Both the position numbers and the translations under genes were made by a program. DNA of 64,000 bases from Sipunculus nudus (taxonomy: Eukaryota > Annelida > Sipuncula > Golfingiida > Sipunculidae): assembly GCA_026874595.1 (NCBI GenBank), contig CM049307.1, positions 74,998,643 to 75,062,642 of the forward strand. Reading direction: 5' to 3'. Under the pieces are notes generated by a model that saw nothing but the letters and a program-made list of their open reading frames with translations, ran no database searches and was not told the origin of the DNA. Of the stretch, positions 60,913-64,000 are shown in pieces (the first letter of the stretch is position 1; each line of letters begins with the position of its first letter).

Positions 60913-61550
60913 TGCAACTTCAACCACCCTCTTCGGTGGTTCAGGGATCAGTTAGTGTCACTGTCTTTCCGAGGCCAGGCCCAGAATCCTTGTATTCGTA
61001 CATTTCCTCAGTTTTCTAGCCTTACGGTGCATGATATTATTCACCAGTCCTTATTATCCCCTGGCTTAATGCGTCATAACGAATAAAACATACCGGGTCA
61101 ATTAGAAGTTTCTAAGATTACAAAACATGTTTAGCATATGAAGAAAAGCCAGCATAGGGAGTTAATTGTATCCAGTCAGCCAGGGTTCCGCCGCCCCCGC
61201 GAAGATACAACGTTTCTAAGAGTGCAACTAGAGACCCGATTAAAAAGCTAGAGGATTCGATGGCCAATTCAGAGTTTATGCTGTCAGAGTATGCCTCTGT
61301 GACCATCGGGTACCATGACCATAACTTATAGATGAGAGTTTCTGCTGTCAGAGTATGCCTCTGCAAGTGACCATCGGGTACAATGACTTTAACTCATAGA
61401 TAAGAGTGTCTGCTGTCATAGTATACCTCCGTTACCATCGGGTACCATGACCCGAACTCATAGATCAGTTTCTGCTGTAAGGGAATGCCTCTGTTACCTC
61501 GGATAGCATGGCCATAGATTAGAGTTTCTGCTGGTAGTGTATGCATGTCA

Positions 61551-61598
<48 letters not shown>

Positions 61599-62352
61599 AT
61601 ATATATATAAATGTTGTAATATGTTGTCAATGTGTCACACAAACAATAAAAGGCTGCAACTTCAACCACCCTCTTCGGTGGTTCAGAGATCAGTTAGTGT
61701 CACTGTCTTTCCGAAGCCAGGCCCAGAATCCTTGTATGCGTACATTTCCTCATTTTTTTAGCCTTACGGTGATATTATTCACCAGTCCTTATTATCCCCT
61801 GGCTTAATGCGTCATAACGAATAAAACATACCGGGTCAATTAGAAGTTTCTAAGATTACAAAACATGTTTAGCATATGAAGAAAAGCCAGCATAGGGAGT
61901 TAATTGTATCCAGTCAGCCAGGGTTCCGCCGCCCCCGCGAAGATACAACGTTTCTAGAGTGCAACTAGAGACCCGATTAAAAAGCTAGAGGATTCGATGG
62001 CCAATTCAGAGTTTATGCAGTCAGAGTATGCCTCTGTGACCACCGGGTACCATGACCATAACTTATAGATGAGAGTATATGCTTTCAGAGTATGCCACTG
62101 TGACCATCGGGTACCATGACCATAACTCATAGATAAGAGTGTCTGCTGTCATAGTATACCTCCGTTACCATCGGGTACCATGACCCGAACTCATGGATGA
62201 GAGTATCTGCTGTCAGAGTATGCCTCTGTGACCACCGGGTACCAGACTATAACTCATAGATCAGTTTCTGCTGTAAGAGAATGCCTCTGTTACCTCGGAT
62301 AGCATGGCCATAGATTAGAGTTTCGAAATGCTGGTAGTGTATGCCTGTCAGA

Positions 62353-62408
<56 letters not shown>

Positions 62409-62454
62409 GTTGTAATATGTTGTCAATGAGTCACACAAACAATAAAAGGTTGCC
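60913..62454. repeat. 742-bp tandem duplication with ~62-bp subrepeats
   Basis: Copy 1 starts at 60913 and copy 2 at 61655, both with TGCAACTTCAACCACCCTCT. Each copy has: a hairpin (AACCACC CTCTTC GGTGGTT), about 350 bp of nearly identical unique text, an array of ~62-bp units (GTCAGAGTATGCCTCTGTGA then CCATCGGGTACCATGACC), a (TA)n tract (61553-61608 and 62356-62404) and TAAATGTTGTAATATGTTGT. Copy 2 carries about two more subrepeats. A third copy seems to begin and break off at about 62449. Confidence 0.9.
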
Positions 62455-62464
62455 CCACATACTG

Positions 62465-62480
62465 CCCCCCCCCCCCCCCC
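62465..62480 (+). repeat. Poly-C tract, C16
   Basis: Sixteen C immediately after the tandem duplication. Confidence 0.9.
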
Positions 62481-63451
62481 ACCTACTCTTGGAGAAAAAT
62501 TTTACGCCATTGATGAGGTATATATATGCACGTCGTAAAAATAAAATGCACCAAAGAAAAGGAACGTATTAGAAACATAACTAACTCACATTTAGGCCTA
62601 CATATACTTATATATGTAGTATTTATTTCTCCAATCTTTCATACAGATGAAAGTATACGTGCATTTTCTGAGGATTAACCTTCCACAGGTAGAGTACGAA
62701 GTGGGTTCAGTGCATTACAGACATCTGTTGTACCGGTGCTATATAGAATTATATGACAATATATCAATATTTATAATATGCTGATGTATTTGATGGAACT
62801 GATTTTCCATTCGAAACTTATCTTGAAATGACGACCTGTGTGTAAATAACCATGATCCGTAACCGTTAGACCTAGAAACTTCTAACTGGGCATCCAGGGA
62901 AGTCCTAAGCAAATCTACTTTGGAAAATGAAATTTAGTCACGGTGACCTATGTATTTTCGAATTACCAGTCGAAAACATGATTTTAAGCATCCAGACAGT
63001 CTGAAAGGGCACATTACTTTAACCTTGCACCTATATTTTTTTTCAAATTAGACATCTAGGGAGGTCCTATTAAATTTTCTTGGAAACCCTAGCTAAGGTC
63101 ACTATCACCTATTTATCGAGGATGATGGACAAAAATGATGGTTCTGATTACTTTAGAAGTCATTCTACCAATATGTTCATGGTCTTTATCAAATCATTTT
63201 AACCAGATCATAACATCAGTAATAAATGCAGGCGTCGATCAACTGTATGTCAATTCAGCTGAGCGTCATAACCCATGGGCCACTTGTTTTGACATTTAAC
63301 CTACGTCTTTTTTAGATACACTTACTGTTTTAGCTGGTCACACACAATCCCTCTGTAGTACGTGTTCAGACTAACGGAGTAACGGCTTTTATTCACCAAC
63401 ATGTCTTGTACCTATCTAAACATTATTATTAGTCCGGTTTTACTTGATATA
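62481..63451. other. No gene recognised
   Basis: AT-rich; contains the inverted copy of the 33-bp module. Confidence 0.5.
63255..63287 (-). repeat. 33-bp dispersed module, copy 3 (inverted)
   Basis: On the minus strand begins ACAAGTGGCCCATGGGTTAT and ends CGCTCAGCTGA. Same length as the other two copies. Confidence 0.65.
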
Positions 63452-63988
63452 GGCCGTGTCCGCACTGGCAAATAATCCGGATCGTGAATCGGTTTACTCT
63501 GTCCGCACTAAGCCACTAATCCGCATCAGTTCGGTTTAGGCCGTATCCGCACTTGGTTCGCATCTAAACCGGATTATACTAAACGGGTTTACTTTAGTCT
63601 CGAAGTAGTTCGCTTTGCGTCCGCACTGTAGTTCGCTTTACAAAAGCCTAAACCGGTTTATATAACATAATTTGAGTTTGCTGTCCGCACTTGGTTCGTA
63701 TTCCGATTCAGGCCTTCAACTGAGCTCCTCCTCGCGCAACGCATGCTGGGCAACATCAAAGGTAGCGTTCAAGACCGCTCGCTAAAACAGGACTCATTCG
63801 GACTAGAAGCAGGTTTGCCTGTACGCACTAGAAACCGGTTTACTGTAAACCGGACCAAAGTAAACCGGACTTCTGTAGACCGCCTTTCAAGCGGACTACA
63901 GTAAACCGAACTGATGCGGATTAGTAGCCTAGTGCGGACAGGGTAAACCGGTTCACGATCCGGATTATTTGCTAGTGCGGACACGGCC
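63452..63988. mobile_element. 537-bp element with ~95-bp terminal inverted repeats
   Basis: Left end GGCCGTGTCCGCACTGGCAA and complement of the right end GGCCGTGTCCGCACTAGCAA; the match continues about 95 bp inward. The word TGTCCGCACT recurs about eight times in both orientations, mostly near the ends. Flanks ATA/TTA are similar but not identical, so the superfamily is open; GGCC-starting ends with TWA-like flanks would fit PIF/Harbinger. No transposase frame. Confidence 0.88.
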
Positions 63989-64000
63989 TTACTGTAGTCC

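Noticed and set aside
60913-62454. CRISPR-like regular repeats
   Set aside because: The ~62-bp units are contiguous without unique spacers, and the genome is eukaryotic.

Overview
The window is animal genomic DNA: AT-rich, with genes split into small exons by GT-AG introns and a very high load of transposon-derived repeats and long (TA)n tracts. A collagen-plus-C1q secreted protein, an L1/Tx1-like LINE, and short interspersed elements with tandem-repeat cores point to a lophotrochozoan, most likely a bivalve mollusc. That assignment is inference; nothing here names the species.

Layout. 0.8-4.4 kb (+): a two-coding-exon gene for a signal peptide + collagen + C1q-domain protein. 7.3-17.3 kb: nested repeats ending in a full-length L1/Tx1-type LINE (8981-17260) with target-site duplications, an intact ORF1, an ORF2 broken by three frameshifts, and an unusual 3.3 kb spacer between the ORFs that holds ~300-bp tandem monomers. 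18.4-19.4 kb: a TIR element. 20.6-42.5 kb (-): seven consecutive, phase-compatible exons encoding about 355 residues of a Lys/Glu-rich N-terminal region that I assign to DNA ligase 1 (LIG1); its catalytic exons were not found and should lie left of the window. If so, the C1q gene and the LINE sit inside a LIG1 intron, the C1q gene on the opposite strand.

The LIG1 introns hold a hAT-type MITE with a perfect 8-bp duplication, a TA-flanked MITE nested in a repeat array, a G-rich minisatellite, and several dispersed repeat families that recur elsewhere in the window. 42.5-45.6 kb: the presumed LIG1 5' end, then a possible divergent three-exon transcript (+) with one in-frame stop. 46-64 kb: no confident host gene. 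This part has further TIR elements, including a hAT element with an 8-bp duplication that carries a nested element, microsatellites, poly-G tracts, a 742-bp tandem duplication with ~62-bp subrepeats, a long-TIR element at the right edge, and weak exon candidates on the minus strand at 57-59 kb.

The two recognised host genes act in unrelated processes: an extracellular C1q-type recognition protein and nuclear Okazaki-fragment ligation. The most notable structures are the LINE with its monomer-filled spacer and the recurring palindrome GGTGGCGCCACC that forms the core of several repeat families.
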